Shown: positions 24,883 through 38,860, counted from the stretch's first letter. The stretch is DNA of 64,000 bases from Rhizophagus irregularis (GCF_026210795.1 NC_089458.1:2930001-2994000); one strand, 5' to 3'. Made by a program: numbers and translations. The notes: generated from the sequence alone by a model not told the origin.

Positions 24883-26384
24883 TTTGTTTCTGTAAAAGCG
24901 ATTAGTTTTTTTTTAGAAAAAATTTGAGCAGATAATTTGCTTAAGAAATGAGAAAGTTTGAGAGAAGTCTAAGGTATATACAGTATATACTTTATATACA
25001 TCGGGATTAATTATAAAAATGACTTTATAAACTCTTAATTGGTGACACGAAATATAATATAATGATATAATAGTAAAAAAAAAAGTTTATATAATGATAT
25101 AAGCATAGTAAAAAAAACAGTTTATTTATCGGCAAGCGAAAAAAAGTGATTCATACGATTTTATCGTTACTCAGATTGCATTCATGAGGTATTTATTAAT
25201 TCTTCGGTTGTACAACAACAATTAGTAGCCAATAAAATTAATTTTAAATTATGTCATAACGATAATCTGGTGTAATTAAGTTTCTCTGATGTAAGATTTT
25301 ACGTATACAACTTTTTTTTTCTTATTCCGACCCCAAGCCGTCGTGCTATTTTCTCCGAGCATGAACCTATCGCAGTTTAAAAAGTGTTGACGAAAAATAA
25401 CTTCACAATTAAGGACTGTGACTGTGCATTTGCAAGGGAGTGATTCATAGCTTGTAAAGCTAATCTCTTTTTTATTCAGAAATTTCGAGGACCTTATTAG
25501 TCGGGGAACATACTTTCGGTGAGTTTTACTAAGGCCAATATTGTTAATTTATTTCTGACTCTTCTATGCATAAACTGACGACCATTTTATTCTATCCAGA
25601 ATATCAAATTGAAATCGGATTAGAGTTAATGTTGGGATATGTTGACATTAGTATTATTTATTTCATGGGGAGTTGGGAATAATAGGGTTTTTTTTCCCGA
25701 AGGGAAAAAAACCCTAATGTTCCCCTTCCCATGAAATAAATGGGTAATCTCCTGGAGCGTGTCACTCATTAAATATTAACTATGTTAACTATTTTAAACT
25801 AAAATTAGTAATTTCCCGGCTATCTATATGAGACCAGGAAATAACTAAACGAAGATTCCCGGTCATTTATAAACTCAGATAATCACTCGCAATTTTTAAA
25901 AATTAGTATGAAGGTGATCATGAGTGACACTTAGTGCGACAGGGGATTTAATATTCAAATAGTCATTAAAGATTGAGCATTATATAAATCAATATATATT
26001 TTGATAATAATTTGTTTATAAATGTATATATTGTATGTCAAATAATATAATCTTTTCATCCTTCATAGTTTAGTATATAACTAACAATTAAAAATTTAAT
26101 TGGTATATACAATAATAATCATCATTATAATAAATATGTAATTGAATTGAAATCTGATTTGGTAAAATAATCCAGTTAAATCTTAAAATTTTGATTAAAC
26201 TTTATATCGTAAATTGGATCATAAAATCAAATTATAAACTAAAATCTGAAATTTAATGATTTTAATGACTTTTATCCTTTATGTATAAAAATAATAGAGC
26301 CACATGATTGTATAACTTGTAATTATATAAATAATAGCATTAATCAAATTGAATCTTCAGTTTTATTTGTATGATCAAAATACC
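24883..26384. other. Intergenic DNA between the divergent Crinkler and zinc-finger loci
   Basis: This contains the likely promoter of the minus-strand Crinkler gene, with TATATACAGTATATAC at about 24,974-24,990. It also holds the hairpin at 25,656-25,742. I see no coding sequence. Confidence 0.45.
25656..25742. repeat. Strong hairpin with arms of about 40 bp
   Basis: The left arm (ATTTATTTCATGGGG ... AGGGTTTTTTTTCCC) and right arm (GGGAAAAAAACCCTAATG ... CCCATGAAATAAAT) are near-perfect inverted copies. The loop is only a few bases (GAAG). The outer ends lie next to short A/T words but I could not fix a target duplication. It could be a small fold-back transposon or a snapback structure. Confidence 0.8.
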
Positions 26385-27345
26385 ATGTCCAAAAGTATTG
26401 TTCCAATGCCATTCGTCTGCAAATGGTCAGTTGCTCATCCAACAACATGTCGCTTTAAAACTCGAGAGGAACTTATAATTCATATCGATGAACATATCAT
26501 CAATTTTTACGACAAACCTGATTCAGTAGACTCATTTTATACATGTCCGTGGGAAGGTTGCATGAATCGTCAAAGTGATATTATTGAATTAAAAGGTATA
26601 AAAAATACATTGTTGTTTTGCTAGCCTATAGAAATTATATTAAGTTATTATTGTACTGTATCTTGCAGGACATTTGCATAAGCATGCTCGACAAAGACCA
26701 TTTAAGGTAAGGACCCCCAAAAAAAATATATATATTACCTGTTACTTTGTTTTATAAGCTACAAGGATGACTGAAATAATCGAATTGATCTTTTTTTTTC
26801 ATATTTAGTGCCCAGTTTGCAATTAGCGGTTTAGTTCCTTTGATACACTAAGCCAACACTTGATTACTAACCATAATGATAGCTCCGTGGAATCTGACAG
26901 TGATGGTGATACGTCATTAAATGGAAATTTGAATTTTGGTATTGTTAATAAAATTTAGTGTGGATTATACTAACATATTTTCTTATCGTGACGTTCTCGT
27001 TAAAGGAATAGTTAATGAAGATAAGAACATGGAAGATAATGCGAAAGATAAAAGTTTTGAAGAATATGTGTCTAGATGGGATCAACATCAAAGAAAAATA
27101 CAGGATCTATTTAATAAAGGGATGGAAGCTATCCCATTTTTACCGGAGATCATGATTTGAAATTGGAGGATTTAAGCGTTGATAATTTACCCGAATCGTC
27201 ACAAGAAGTTTTGTCTGAGTATGAACATGAAGTACGTGGAATGAAAGCATTTGTTGAATATCACAAAGGTTCATTGGCCGCTAAATATTTTGGAAATGCC
27301 ATAGAGTTGATGGGATGTAAAAAATTTATTTTATATAAAAGTACT
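26385..27345 (+). pseudogene. Decayed C2H2 zinc-finger gene
   Basis: Exon 1 (26,385-26,595) encodes a first finger of C-x9-C...H-x3-H type and starts a second (TCPWEGC). Exon 2 (26,669-26,706) completes it with HLHKHARQRPFK. Exon 3 from 26,809 begins a third finger CPVCN, but a TAG at 26,824-26,826 interrupts it before RFSSFDTLSQH. The following coding stretch (about 26,975-27,345) has a one-base frameshift near 27,145-27,155, where two good reading frames abut. The two lesions argue for a pseudogene, unless exon 3 is spliced differently. The long first finger linker resembles GLI/ZIC-style fingers. No specific target can be named. Confidence 0.65.
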
Positions 27346-27499
27346 TTTTGCGTAGTATATTAATATTAGCTATTTGTAGTTCAGTTATATCTACTAACTT
27401 TATAATTACGATATTATAATCAATAATATGAAGAGAAATACTTGCTTCTTGATATGTTTTTTTTTTGTTAATTGAATATGATAATTTTATTGTTAGATT

Positions 27500-27625
27500 A
27501 TTGTCCAAAAAAAAAATTTACACTGGGTTAATAATCCTGCTGAAACAAAAGAATTATTTGAGTTTCTTAATCCTTTTCTTAAACTTACCGAGCCAACTTA
27601 CCGAGCCAAAATTGCTTGAGCCTTT
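27500..27625 (+). pseudogene. Short transposase-like remnant
   Basis: One frame reads HWVNNPAETKELFEFLNP and continues to FLKLTE, resembling the start of hAT/DUF659-type transposase domains (from memory of the family, not a search). A 13-bp tandem duplication (CTTACCGAGCCAA twice) then breaks the frame. Only about 40 codons are recognisable. Confidence 0.35.
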
Positions 27626-27789
27626 GAGGTCAGATTTTAAATTTTGTGTAATATATATTTATAAGTATTGTAGCAAATAGACAATTTTTTTTTTTTGCAA
27701 AAATCTTTATTTTAGAATGATAATAAATCAATAAAAATATATAGAATGCAAAGAACAAAGTATTTTAATGTTTAATTATATAAAAAATA

Positions 27790-28200
27790 TTATTTTCAAA
27801 GATGGCAACTTTTTTGGTTGCATGCTGTATATTGAAGAATAAGAACTGTACGTTCTTGGATTTGTCCTGTCATAGTGATAATCATGTAAGGTATCATTGT
27901 TAGAAGCATTGTCCGTTGTACATTTTTAATAAAAAACATTAAAGGAATAATTGCTTCTATATACCCATTCTATATACCCAATGAACACAAGATTCAAATG
28001 TTCCTTATTTCGGGATGATATTTAAGCAAATTACATATTTAAGTCATCCCATAATAATTTAAAATAGAAGCAGCTTGGGTTCTAGCATCATTTATCCATT
28101 GGAATAATTCTAAAAATTTTTTACATCTTTTTTGATATGGTAAACCGTTATTGGTATTATTATAGTCATATAATAAAGTATGCCAATAACATGACAAATG
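27790..28200 (-). pseudogene. Broken coding remnant, unrecognised
   Basis: On the minus strand, about 28,170-28,050 reads KKFLELFQWINDARTQAASI, with natural amino acid composition. The same region further on (to about 27,800) keeps protein-like segments between TAG and TGA codons. I do not recognise the family. It may belong to the same degraded element as 27,500-27,625. Confidence 0.3.
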
Positions 28201-29250
28201 TTTTGTTTCCATCCTTTTCTTCTAATTCTAGAAATAGTTAAAGTTTATTAAGTTAAGTATCTGTATTAGATCGAGATAATCAGATATACAGTACATACGT
28301 CTTCTATCATAGTGTCATCACCGGGCGATTATTTTGTTCCGCTTTTGATTAGATATTGGAGCCATTGGAATCCATGTAATAGTATCGTTGAAACCGTTAT
28401 TTTTTCTTTCAATACATTTACCATTTTTTTTGTAAAATGTCGCCATTGTTTTAAAGAAGAAGAGAAAATTGTGGATGTGAAGATTATAAAAAAAAAAGAT
28501 TAAAGTCGGGTTAAAGAAAAAAACAAATGTTGTATAGGGAAAAAGAATAAAGGCCGTAAAAAATAGTTGTATAGAATTGTTGTGATTGTTAAAATTGATT
28601 ATCTACATGTGAAAACAGTGAATTTATATTAAAATTATTTATTAAAAAACAAAAAAATTATAATTAATTGAATTGATTAAAGAAAAAAAGGAATAAAAAG
28701 AAAAATGATAAAAATTATAATTATTAGAATAAAAAAAAAAACTTTTACATTTTACTTCCATTATTAATCAATTAAATAAAATAAATAAAATTCTTTATTA
28801 TTTTAAAGAATTCCTTATAATGATTATTTGATTATTTGAACGATTTTTTTTCAGATGTCAATTTTTCAAATTTGATTTAAAATAGACTTTCAGATATAAA
28901 TATAAATATTGACCCTGAAAAATTTTTATATAGTATATAATGCTTATTAGACAATATAAAAACAATTTTTAATGATATATATATATATATATATATTGAT
29001 TTATAATGTTTAACAATTTAAGATATCAATTTGTATATTCTTGGCATTTTTTTTTTTTGGAATACGAGTTTAATTTTGTATATTTAATTATTTATAGAAT
29101 TCTAAATATTAATACATAGAATTTATAATTGGTTTTATCAAAATTAATACAATTTACCATCTAGTGATAATACAAGTACTTATCATCGATCCAAACAAAG
29201 AATAAATCTATTAGACGTGTTGGCAGCACACGAAGTTTGGCGCAAAAAAA

Positions 29251-29362
29251 TCGTGCTGGTGATACAAGATGTTTTACCCGCATTAAGCAACGAATTGTGA
29301 GTTAAATCGTATTGGTAATACAAGATCTCTTACCCGCATTAAGCAACGAGTTTCTTAAATTG
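29251..29362. repeat. Two-copy tandem repeat, period 56 bp
   Basis: TCGTGCTGGTGATACAAGAT at 29,251 recurs as TCGTATTGGTAATACAAGAT at 29,307. Both copies continue with TTACCCGCATTAAGCAACGA. One frame reads NRAGDTR...TRIKQR but stops at the end of the first copy. Confidence 0.8.
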
Positions 29363-30719
29363 TGAACGAAGTGAGACCTCGGAAATATTTTCTATGGGAT
29401 TCATAATTACAAAAAAAAAAATTCTCTTGTGGAACCTAATTTTTATTAAAAATGGTTTACAAATAAAAAAAAAAAAGACCAAAAATGGTTGGGACATAAA
29501 TTCATAATCTTTTTCTGGCCATAAACGTATTAAACGTATTCAGACAAAAAAAAAAAATCACATGACTCAGATCGTTAAAAGAAATCTTTCAGGTTATAAA
29601 TAGATATTATTGATTTTTCGTTAAAAAAGTTTAAAGGGGATAATAATAAGAATTAATTCTATTATTATAATTTTATTATTATTAGTTACAGACTTACAGT
29701 ATACAGTATATAAATGTATATATATATCCTAATTAATTATCAATAATTAAAAAAAAGGCTTGAACTTTATTTATAATTTTGATAATTGATTTCTAAATTT
29801 TGATAATTTTAATAATTAAAACTTTGTTTTTATTTTGTATTTCAAAACTTGATGATTTATATTATAATAAAAAGTTATAAAAAATTGGAAACAGGAGATT
29901 TTTTTTTTTATAAAACTGATGAACAAAAACAAGCAATTTTTTTGTAATAACAATTTCTTTTTTTAAATTCAACAATATAAATTATACTTTGTTTCACTTT
30001 ATAAGGTATTCAATTGATTAATTAGACAAGTTCACTCAGGAACGACTAAGGAACATTGATGGTATCATCTTTGAAACTTAAAAAATCTCCTTTAGTATAA
30101 TGAAACAATGTTTATAATGTTGGGGTGCTGATCCCACGATACTAAATATACTCCGGTCTCCGAGATGAAACACCAGTACCTTTAATGTCAACTATAGACA
30201 CTTATAATACGAAATTCCTTGTAACGAAATACCTTGTTCAAATATGTATATTATGAGATTTAGCAATTATGTATAATTGTGTATATTTTATAATTATGTT
30301 ATTTATGTATATTTTAATTATATTTTAATTATATTTAAATTATGTATATTTTAACTATATTTTAATTATATTTTAATTAACACCTCAATCTGCACCCTTC
30401 CCCAAAATAAATGGTCTCCGAAAAAAAAAGGTCTATAGCGCAATGTCCATAATTGTTGAATTTGAAATTTGCGCAGTAGTCGCAGTAATTTACAGTCAGG
30501 TGTTTGAAATTTACGTAGTCAAAATAGCAATATAACGGAACATAAGTAAAGTCTTGATATATCGGTGGAACAGATTATCATAATCTATAATCGATATAAC
30601 ATATAACGGAATTTTGACAAATGTTACTAATGGAATTTCACTGTGTAAACCAAGACTTTGATAAATCAAAGGTTCAATTATCAAAAGATCAGACTATGAT
30701 GAACGAAGTAGCGTTAACA

Positions 30720-30805
30720 AAAGTTCAAAAATTCAAAAATTCAAAAAGTTCAAAAAAAGTTCAAAAATTCAAAAAAGTTCAAAAAATTCAAAAAGTTCAA
30801 AAGTT
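30720..30805. repeat. TTCAAAAA-type simple repeat
   Basis: About ten units of (A)GTTCAAAA / ATTCAAAA run in tandem with slight length changes. This repeat accounts for the lysine-rich frame that crosses it. Confidence 0.8.
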
Positions 30806-33800
30806 GATAAACTCAATAAACTTCACAACAATTCCCTAATCCCGATATAAGTTATAAACTCCCCAACAAAAGTCCCCTAAAAGTAGGAAATACCTTGAAT
30901 TTCAAATTTTTTACTCAGCGTCAAAAATTTTTTATTCACTTTATAATTACGGTTAATACCGGGTAATGACCCGATACCCCTATTCAAAATGTAGCGTTAT
31001 TAGAGTAAAGATGATCAAAAGTTTTTTTTTTTTTACCATTCTAATCTGAACAATGTAATAATAATAAATACGTGGGAATATAGTTTTATTAGAAAAAATT
31101 TAAAAGGAAATAAAATTCAAATTTTCTCATGTCTTGTTCAATTAAATGATAAACACGGGAAAGAAAAAAAGAGTTTAAAATAATGATCAACCTATTATTT
31201 AAAAAGAAAAGAAGTAATTAGATAAATATTTAGTTGTTTTTTGCATATGAATATTCTTGATATTGATCGGAAGAAGATAAAAAATTAAATTATTTTAAAT
31301 TATCAATCATCATTAGATCACTCACTAATCGAAACAGTTAGGACCATAGCAGGTACTATGTGAAAATAATTATCATTATATATAATTATATATATTATCA
31401 AAATTTTACTCATTATCATATCATAAACTTTAAATTGGCGAAAAATATCGAATTTAGCCTCATTTCGTCATATATAAAATGTATATACAAAATTTTATAC
31501 AAAATAATTCACAATGTTTTCATACATTACACATACATTACACACGGACTATAACACACACACAAAAAACATCACACAAAAAAAAACATTGTCACATTAT
31601 TATCTCGGTATCAATAGTATATCAATGTTGACAATGTTTCAAAATTTTTGTAGTCCTTCTCAAACAAGAAAGGAAAAATTCAAAAAATTAGTATAGTAAT
31701 ATTGAAACATTTTTATTTACCCCGATGTCCGATCGTTGGCATTTTTGTTAAAAAAGATTATCAAAAAATAAAAAAATTCAAAATTAGAAATTTCGATTAT
31801 AGAAATTTTCTACTATTTTCGGGAATAACTACATGTTGTTATAAATTAAATGATCATGTTAGTGCATTCCCAGAATTGTTTATCTATTTTTGAAGAAAAA
31901 AAGGAAATCATTTCCTCAAATAGTAATAAAATACACATTATATTTAAAACACGTTATTAAATGTTGATAAAAATAATTATGCGAGAGAGATCAAATATAA
32001 TAATACATTATATTATCATATTTAACCAAAGTTTCCCTTCTTCTCTTGATTTGAAGATAAATTTTATGAAAATTGGGGTAGTGCAAAAAGAGTAAAAAGA
32101 GTGACGCAATTCTAAAAAAGGTAAGCATAAAAGATTATGAACTAAATTAGTAAATGTAGGATTTCTTGTCAATCCTATATGGTTAAATCAGATAAGATAA
32201 AATAGGGCGTAAAAATAAAAACTCGAGGGTTTAAGCCAAAGGTCATAAAGGACTTTTTGAATAAATTGAGAACCCCAAAAGATCAAATAATTTCGTTATA
32301 ACACATTATAACACGTAATTACTAATATTAAAACGTATATAATTTGAAAAAAGATCTACCAGAAATTTATTCTGAATATCAAAGAACAAAATTATGGACC
32401 AAAAAAAATTTTGAAACATATAATGCATTGATGACAATTAAAAAGTATTTTTAATTATTATTCCGATTCACTGGAGTTTTCCGAATATGATTTAAATTAT
32501 TTTTAATATTTATTATTATAAAAAAAAAAACTATTTTTAAACCATAAATTATATAAATTACGTAAAATACATAAAAACATAACATAAAACTCTAATTATA
32601 TCGATTATAATAATTACGGAAAACCTAACCTAAAATTAAAATATGGACAAGTTTCATGCATATTTTACATATTTTAACGTTATACATGTTTATTATTATT
32701 ATTATATATATTATATTTATCTGTTCATTGTATTATTGTAATTATTATTTATTATTTCAAATCTGCAATGTAGCATTCGTAATCTGTAATATAAAGAGAA
32801 AATTTAATTAATTTCCCCTTTCAACTCTAAAATTATAAATAGTAAACATTAAGTATAAAAATAATGACTAAAATTATCCTCAACGGAAAGTAAAAGAAAG
32901 ACAAGTTTTATAACGTGTAAACTTCCAATAAAATTCAAACATGTAAAATTTAATGTTTATTATTTGTAAGTCTAAGCAATAAAGCTTCATTCAATTTTCT
33001 TGCGGAAAATGACCTTTTTGATTGGAAATATTGTGAAAGTCTCCCTTAAAGGAATGAATGCACAGATCTAAAAGAGTCAAGTTTACTAAGCCTTTTAATT
33101 TGTCAAATCAATTATCTGAAAAAAGCTTTGTTATTATTATGAGAAAGAAAAAAAAAAAAAAAAATTTTTTTTATTATTTTATTAAAAAAAACTTGGCAAA
33201 TTGTGGCATTCTTATTGTTGTATGGGTTTTGAGTTATTTTTAGTTATTATTTAAACAAGTATTTTTGGGCTGCTTAGTTTGAACGCCCTTTTCACTAGGT
33301 TTTTACTAAATTTTAACTAAATAATTTCCCCATTTTTTTTAATAATGGCATCTGTCAAATGACCAAAATTGTCTTTATAATCTACCGATGTTATTGAATA
33401 TGCAAGATCTTTTATAAAAAATCTTTTTTTTTTTTTTTTTTTTTTTACATGTTTTAAAACAGGTTCAAATTTTTCCCATAGTAAAAAAAGGTTTCTTTTA
33501 TTTTAGGGAGTTTTTTTAATTTCTTTAATAATTTCTCATTAATTTAATTGGTCGTTATTTTTATTTTATAATTCATGTATAAATATGATTAGTATCATAA
33601 TAGCTTAAAATATAACACATGGTAATACGATTCTTGCATCACCCAACCCGATTACCCGAGCACGTTCTTCGCTTCTTGTGTAACATGTTTTTCGTACTAT
33701 TTACGTCAAATGAGTTATAAATAAATTTATTTTCTTAAATTATACAAGTTTTTGCTATTTTTGTTTTTTTCGAATTATAATATAGAATTTTTTACTTTAT

Positions 33801-34220
33801 ATGACATGATTAACTTGGACTATTCGGAAAAAGTATTATAAAAAACAATAAATAAATATACCCTACATTTTTTTCAGTTTTTTTTTTTTTTTTTACTTGG
33901 CAAATTATATGGTACCCTTTTTTTATATTACTTTATATAAAAAAAAAAATAATTTTTTTATATATATATATATCAAGTTTATAGTTTATTATTTACTATT
34001 CTTTTAAATAATTTTTTTTTTTTCATCATATCAAACACGTATCAATTTATAATATATATATATAATTAAAAATTTTTTTTTTGAAACTTTTAGATTTTTT
34101 TTTTTTTTTTTTCTTCATTAAAAAAAAAAACAATAATAAAAAACTCAATTATATTTTAATAAAAAAAAAAAAAAATACGTAATAAATTAGATAATAATAA
34201 TATCATAATAAAAAATTATT

Positions 34221-36700
34221 ATGAATTCAACTTCAACGAAACAGTCAACAACAATAGGTTTAACACGTCAAACTTTTGAAAGTGAAGGTCCCTTAAATAC
34301 AATGGAAAAAGGAGGTGGTTTTTTAGATAACACTTTTAAACTTACAGGTTATCGTAAAAGACGTTTATCAAAATTACCCGCTCCAGTTATAATTCCTACT
34401 CCTTCTATTATAATTTCTCGTTCTCCTGTTAGTCCTTCAAAATCTGATTCATATTTATTGGAACAACAACAACAACAACAACAATCTCCTAAAGCTCCTC
34501 AAAGTCCAACAAAAAGATTCGTTCTTAAACCAATATCTGCTTTAACTGCTGCTCTTCAACGTACTACAATTACTGCTCGTAAATCTTCTTCAATGACTTT
34601 ATTAAAATTTCAAAAATCTCTTTCAAATAATAATAATCTTCATCATCAAAAATCTTCTTCTCCTAAACTTTCCCCTTCTCCTCAATCTCCAAAACCTCCA
34701 AAATCTCCTAAATTATTATATAGAAAAGGTAGTAGTGGATCAATTCGTAAACGTTCTGAAAGTCCTACAAATAATTCTACTACTAATGTGGTAGCTGCTG
34801 CTGCTGCCGCTGCTGCCGCCGCTGCTGCTGGTAGTAATAATACTATTACTGTATCTCAATCTCCTACAAATAATTCAAAAAATTCTTTTCGTTTTTGTAA
34901 ATCAAAACAAAAATCTTTTACTTCTTGCAGAAAAGCTTTACCTATTTCACCTTCTGAACTTGCTGAAAGGTTAAGAGAATCTTGTTCTAATAGTGCTAAA
35001 TTTGAAGATGAAAATTTCTCTTGTTATTATGATGAAAATAATGGTAATATAATTAAACCATATAGATTACCAAAACCAATTTTAATAGATGTTCGTAATT
35101 TATCTTTATATCAAAATGAACATATTCGTGATTCTTTTAATGTCAATCTACCTACTCTTTTAATTAAAAGATATCGTCGTGGTAATATGAGTAATTTTTC
35201 TTTGGATTCTTTTATAACAACTCCTGAATGTAAGGATAAATATTTAGATACAATAAATGAGGATGGTGGTAAATATTATCATGATATAATAATTTTTGAT
35301 GAAATGATGGATGAAAACGATAAAATAAGTCCAAGTTGGACCTTATTAAACGTTTTAGAAAGGGTTATGTCAAGTTATTATGCAAATAATTCAAATGATA
35401 GTATTGATGAAATAAATGAATTACCTAGGGGTAGAGTTTATTGGCTTAAAGGAGGTTTTGAAGCTTTTAGATCATGGGATCAAAGAGGTGAATTTATTGT
35501 TAATGATATAGGTTCAATGTCTGATGAAAAAAATGATGATAGTACTTTAATGGAATATGAAGGTCAAGAACAAGGTTCAAATTTAGTTCGTAGAGATTCT
35601 TTATTTTCTGTAAATACTGAGAGAAGTTCTCTTAGACGTAAGAAAAGTGTAAAACAACCTAGTTTAGAAATAAATACACAACATTATCAACCACCACCAC
35701 CACCATATCAACAACAAAAACAATCACCACCTCAATTACAATTGCAACCACCAACTCCGTTAGAAACTTGTGGAACAAAGCAGGCTGAAATTCCACGTGG
35801 GCGTCGTCCTTCAAATGGATTACAACAGATATTAACACCAACTTGTAAACTTGGTAAGTTTAGTTTATATATGTATAATATGTATATATATATATTTTTT
35901 ATCATAAGTTAATTATTATTATTTTTTTTTTTTAGGAGAAACCTTGCCATTTTATCCAACTGCATCATATGGAGTACACGACTTTTCTGATGATTCTTCA
36001 CTTGATACTCCACCTCCTGTAACACATCCTGAGATTGCATTTGAAGTTTCAACTATAATTCCTGGATTTTTATACCTTGGACCCGAAATTACAAAAGAGG
36101 ATGAAGTTAAACAACTTGAAGATAAAGGTGTAAAGAGGATTTTAAATATGGCTTTTGAATGTGAAGATTCTTTAAAATTAAAAGAAAAATTCGATCGTTA
36201 CTTAAAGTTAAATATTAAAGATTCTATTGAAGAAGATGTTGAAAAAGGTTTAAAAATCGCTGTAAACTTTATTGGTAAGTAAATTTGTTTTAATATTTTC
36301 AAAAATTTTATAAAAATTTTATAAAAGTTGTGTAATTAAAGAATTATATTTATCATTTTTAACAGAACGTGCACAAGAAGATAATACACCAATATACGTT
36401 CATTGTAGAGCAGGAAAATCACGATCAGTAACAGCAGTTTTAGCATATTTAATTAAAGCGCGTCAATGGACGTTAAGACACTCATATGATTATGTAATGG
36501 AACGTAGAAATAATATTAGTCCAAATATTGGATTTGTTGCAGAATTAATGAGAATAGAGGAAGATGTACTTGGATTTAAAAGAAGTGGTGGTCCAAATAG
36601 TGGCGCAGTCACCGAACCCATTTCCAGGAAAAAAGAGGAGATGATGGATATGGAAGGTGTTGAACCATTAGGCAGATCACCCAAAACCGCATTTTTTTAG
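34221..36700 (+). CDS. Dual-specificity (MAP kinase) phosphatase with N-terminal rhodanese domain
   Basis: Three exons (34,221-35,853, 35,936-36,274, 36,366-36,700) join in frame to 768 residues. The N-terminal 240 residues are disordered, with many Ser-Pro sites, a Gln7 run near residue 82, a run of 13 Ala near 192 and a basic YRKRRLSKL stretch that could be a kinase-docking motif. Residues about 287-425 form a rhodanese/CDC25-like domain (PILIDVRN ... VYWLKGGFEAF) without an obvious catalytic Cys at the usual place (IIIFDEM). Residues about 580-705 are the dual-specificity phosphatase domain, with likely general acid D640 and active site HCRAGKSRS (Cys671). This layout matches MAP kinase phosphatases, which dephosphorylate Thr and Tyr of MAPKs. 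The specific substrate cannot be told from the sequence. Confidence 0.9.
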
Positions 36701-37923
36701 AAAAAAAAATAGATAAATAAATAAGATTTTTAAGATGTTGATTGAAATCACATCATGAAAAATCATATCTTTTTTTTTATGAAATCAAAATCAAAAATCA
36801 ATCAAAATCAAAATCAAAATCTTTCTCACGACACGACTCACATAAATCGTTAAGAGTTACATTAATTTAATATTACCTTTTTATTATTTATAATTTATCA
36901 AAAAAAAATTTTTCTTAGTAAAAATTTACTTGTAATATACTTTTTTTTTCTTATTTTATTTTAAAAGAGACGAATTTTTTGAATTCGCATTATTCTAGTT
37001 TAGAAATAATTATATAATAATTTAAAAGATTTGATCCAACACTCACTTGAACAAAAAAATTCTTTTATTTTTTTCTCTTTTTATTTTTCTTTAATATAAA
37101 TATTTTTTTTTCATCACTTACTTTTCTTGTAAATAGTTTTCTTTATTTTTTTTTTTTAAAAGTATAAAGTTTCAATGAAAAAAAAAATAAAATAAATAAA
37201 TAATAATAATCTTTCCAAATTTTTTTGATGCGATCAACAATCTTATCATCTGTTTTACGGAATGTAAATGTGTTGTAAATTACTATTGTTAGTGTGAAAA
37301 AATTTTTTTACTTTTACTTTTTCCCACATATGAATATATGAATATATGAATATGGAAAAATTACCGGATTTAAACTTGATTAAAATAAGCTTTTTGAAAG
37401 TAAAGATTTTGATTGGTGTTTTCAATTTCGTGATTCAATCTTCATTCGTACAATCGTAACATTGTACCATTGAAAATCTAAATATAAATAAAATAGATGA
37501 CTCTGATGACATAAAAAAATTTATTTTTAGCAAAAAAAGTAAAAATAATACCCAGAAATGTGGTAAACAGTTTTTTTTGTAAACAATCAAAAATGGTGAA
37601 TAAATTTTTCATTTCGGTTTTTTTTTTTTTTTTTGTGTACTTTGTATAAAAAAAATTTTGGGTTGGTGGAATTTCAAATCAAAAAAAAAAACGTTAAAAA
37701 AAAATTATTTTTAATTTTTTTTTTTTTTTATTTATATTGTCATAATTATTATTGTTATTTTGTTATTTGTTGTCATCTTTTTTTGTTGGTTTTTTTTTTT
37801 TAATTTATATATTATCAATATGGTCATTCTTTCATTGAATAACGCGATTAATATGGATTAATGAATTTTCTTTATGGAATGTTTTTGAAAGGATATTTTT
37901 TAAAAGGAAAAGGGATATTTTTT

Positions 37924-38230
37924 TTAAAAGAATTGATAAAGAATATTTATTTATTAAAAGAATCAATCAGAATCAATCAATTTTTAAAAGAATCAATCAA
38001 ATTTAAAAGAATCAGTCAAATTTAAAAGAATCAATCAAATTTAAAAGAATCAGTCAAATTTAAAAGAATCAAAGAATATTTTTTAAAAGAATCAAAGAAT
38101 CAATTTTTAAAAGAATATTTTTTAAAAGAATCAATCAAATTTTAAAATAATCAAAGAATCAATTTTTAAAAGAATCAAAGAATATTTTCTTTTAAAAGAA
38201 TATTTTTTTAAAAGATATTTTTTTTTTTAA
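37924..38230. repeat. Degenerate minisatellite, AAAAGAATCAATCAAATTT-like
   Basis: More than a dozen units share TTTAAAAGAATCA, with variants that add AATCAATC, AGTC or AAAGAATATTTT. Unit length varies from about 10 to 25 bp, giving an interspersed rather than strictly periodic pattern. Confidence 0.8.
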
Positions 38231-38860
38231 GAGTCATTTGGAATCATTTTTTTTTTTAGTTTTATTTTAATTTAAAAAAGGATATTTTTTAAAAGGAGAT
38301 ATTTTTTTTTAAAAAAGGAAATGTTTATTTTTTTTTTAGTTTTTTTTTTAATTTAAAATGGATTCTTTAAAGATAGTATATTCAATCTATTAAATCTTTG
38401 TTATTTTATTATTATATTACTATACTAACTATACTACTATACTACTATTTTAACCATTCAAGCATATTAACAGTGGACAATTAAAAATATGTTACAATGA
38501 GCTCGCATATTTGTTTTGATCCTTTTTTTTTTTTTAGTGTTATTTTTGAACCTTAATTTTAATTTGTAAAAAAAATGAAAAAATGAAAAAAAAAAAACAT
38601 TTCCTGCGAGAAATGTACGACATTTGTACGAAATTGTGCAATACGAAATTGTGCATTGCAAAAAAAATAAAAAAATAAAAATAAAAAAAAAAGCGGAGTT
38701 CTTGTTATTGAATAAACAAAAAAACCTATAAGGTAAAGATTGATTAACCATTAAAAAACGTAATTATATGAAATAATATGAATGATGTACTGTACTTTTT
38801 TTAATTAAAATATTAAATTGTTTCAAATTTTTTTTTTTTAGTCTAATACCATTATACTAG

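Larger units (their letters stand above)
28201..34220. other. Gene-poor DNA with simple repeats
   Basis: No gene is supported in this 6 kb. It contains (TA)n near 28,976-28,996, the 56-bp tandem pair at 29,251-29,362, a TTCAAAAA simple repeat at 30,720-30,805, long polyA/T tracts at 33,146-33,170 and 33,424-33,446, and a pyrimidine/A-rich leader before the phosphatase gene at 34,060-34,190. The frames at 30,621, 31,360, 31,514, 31,702 and 33,058 lack family resemblance or splice partners. Confidence 0.5.

Noticed and set aside
30621..30839. 72-codon lysine-rich frame
   Set aside because: The second half is the translation of a TTCAAAAA simple repeat.
37924..38230. CRISPR-like array
   Set aside because: Unit length and spacing vary, there are no unique spacers, and the setting is a eukaryotic genome.
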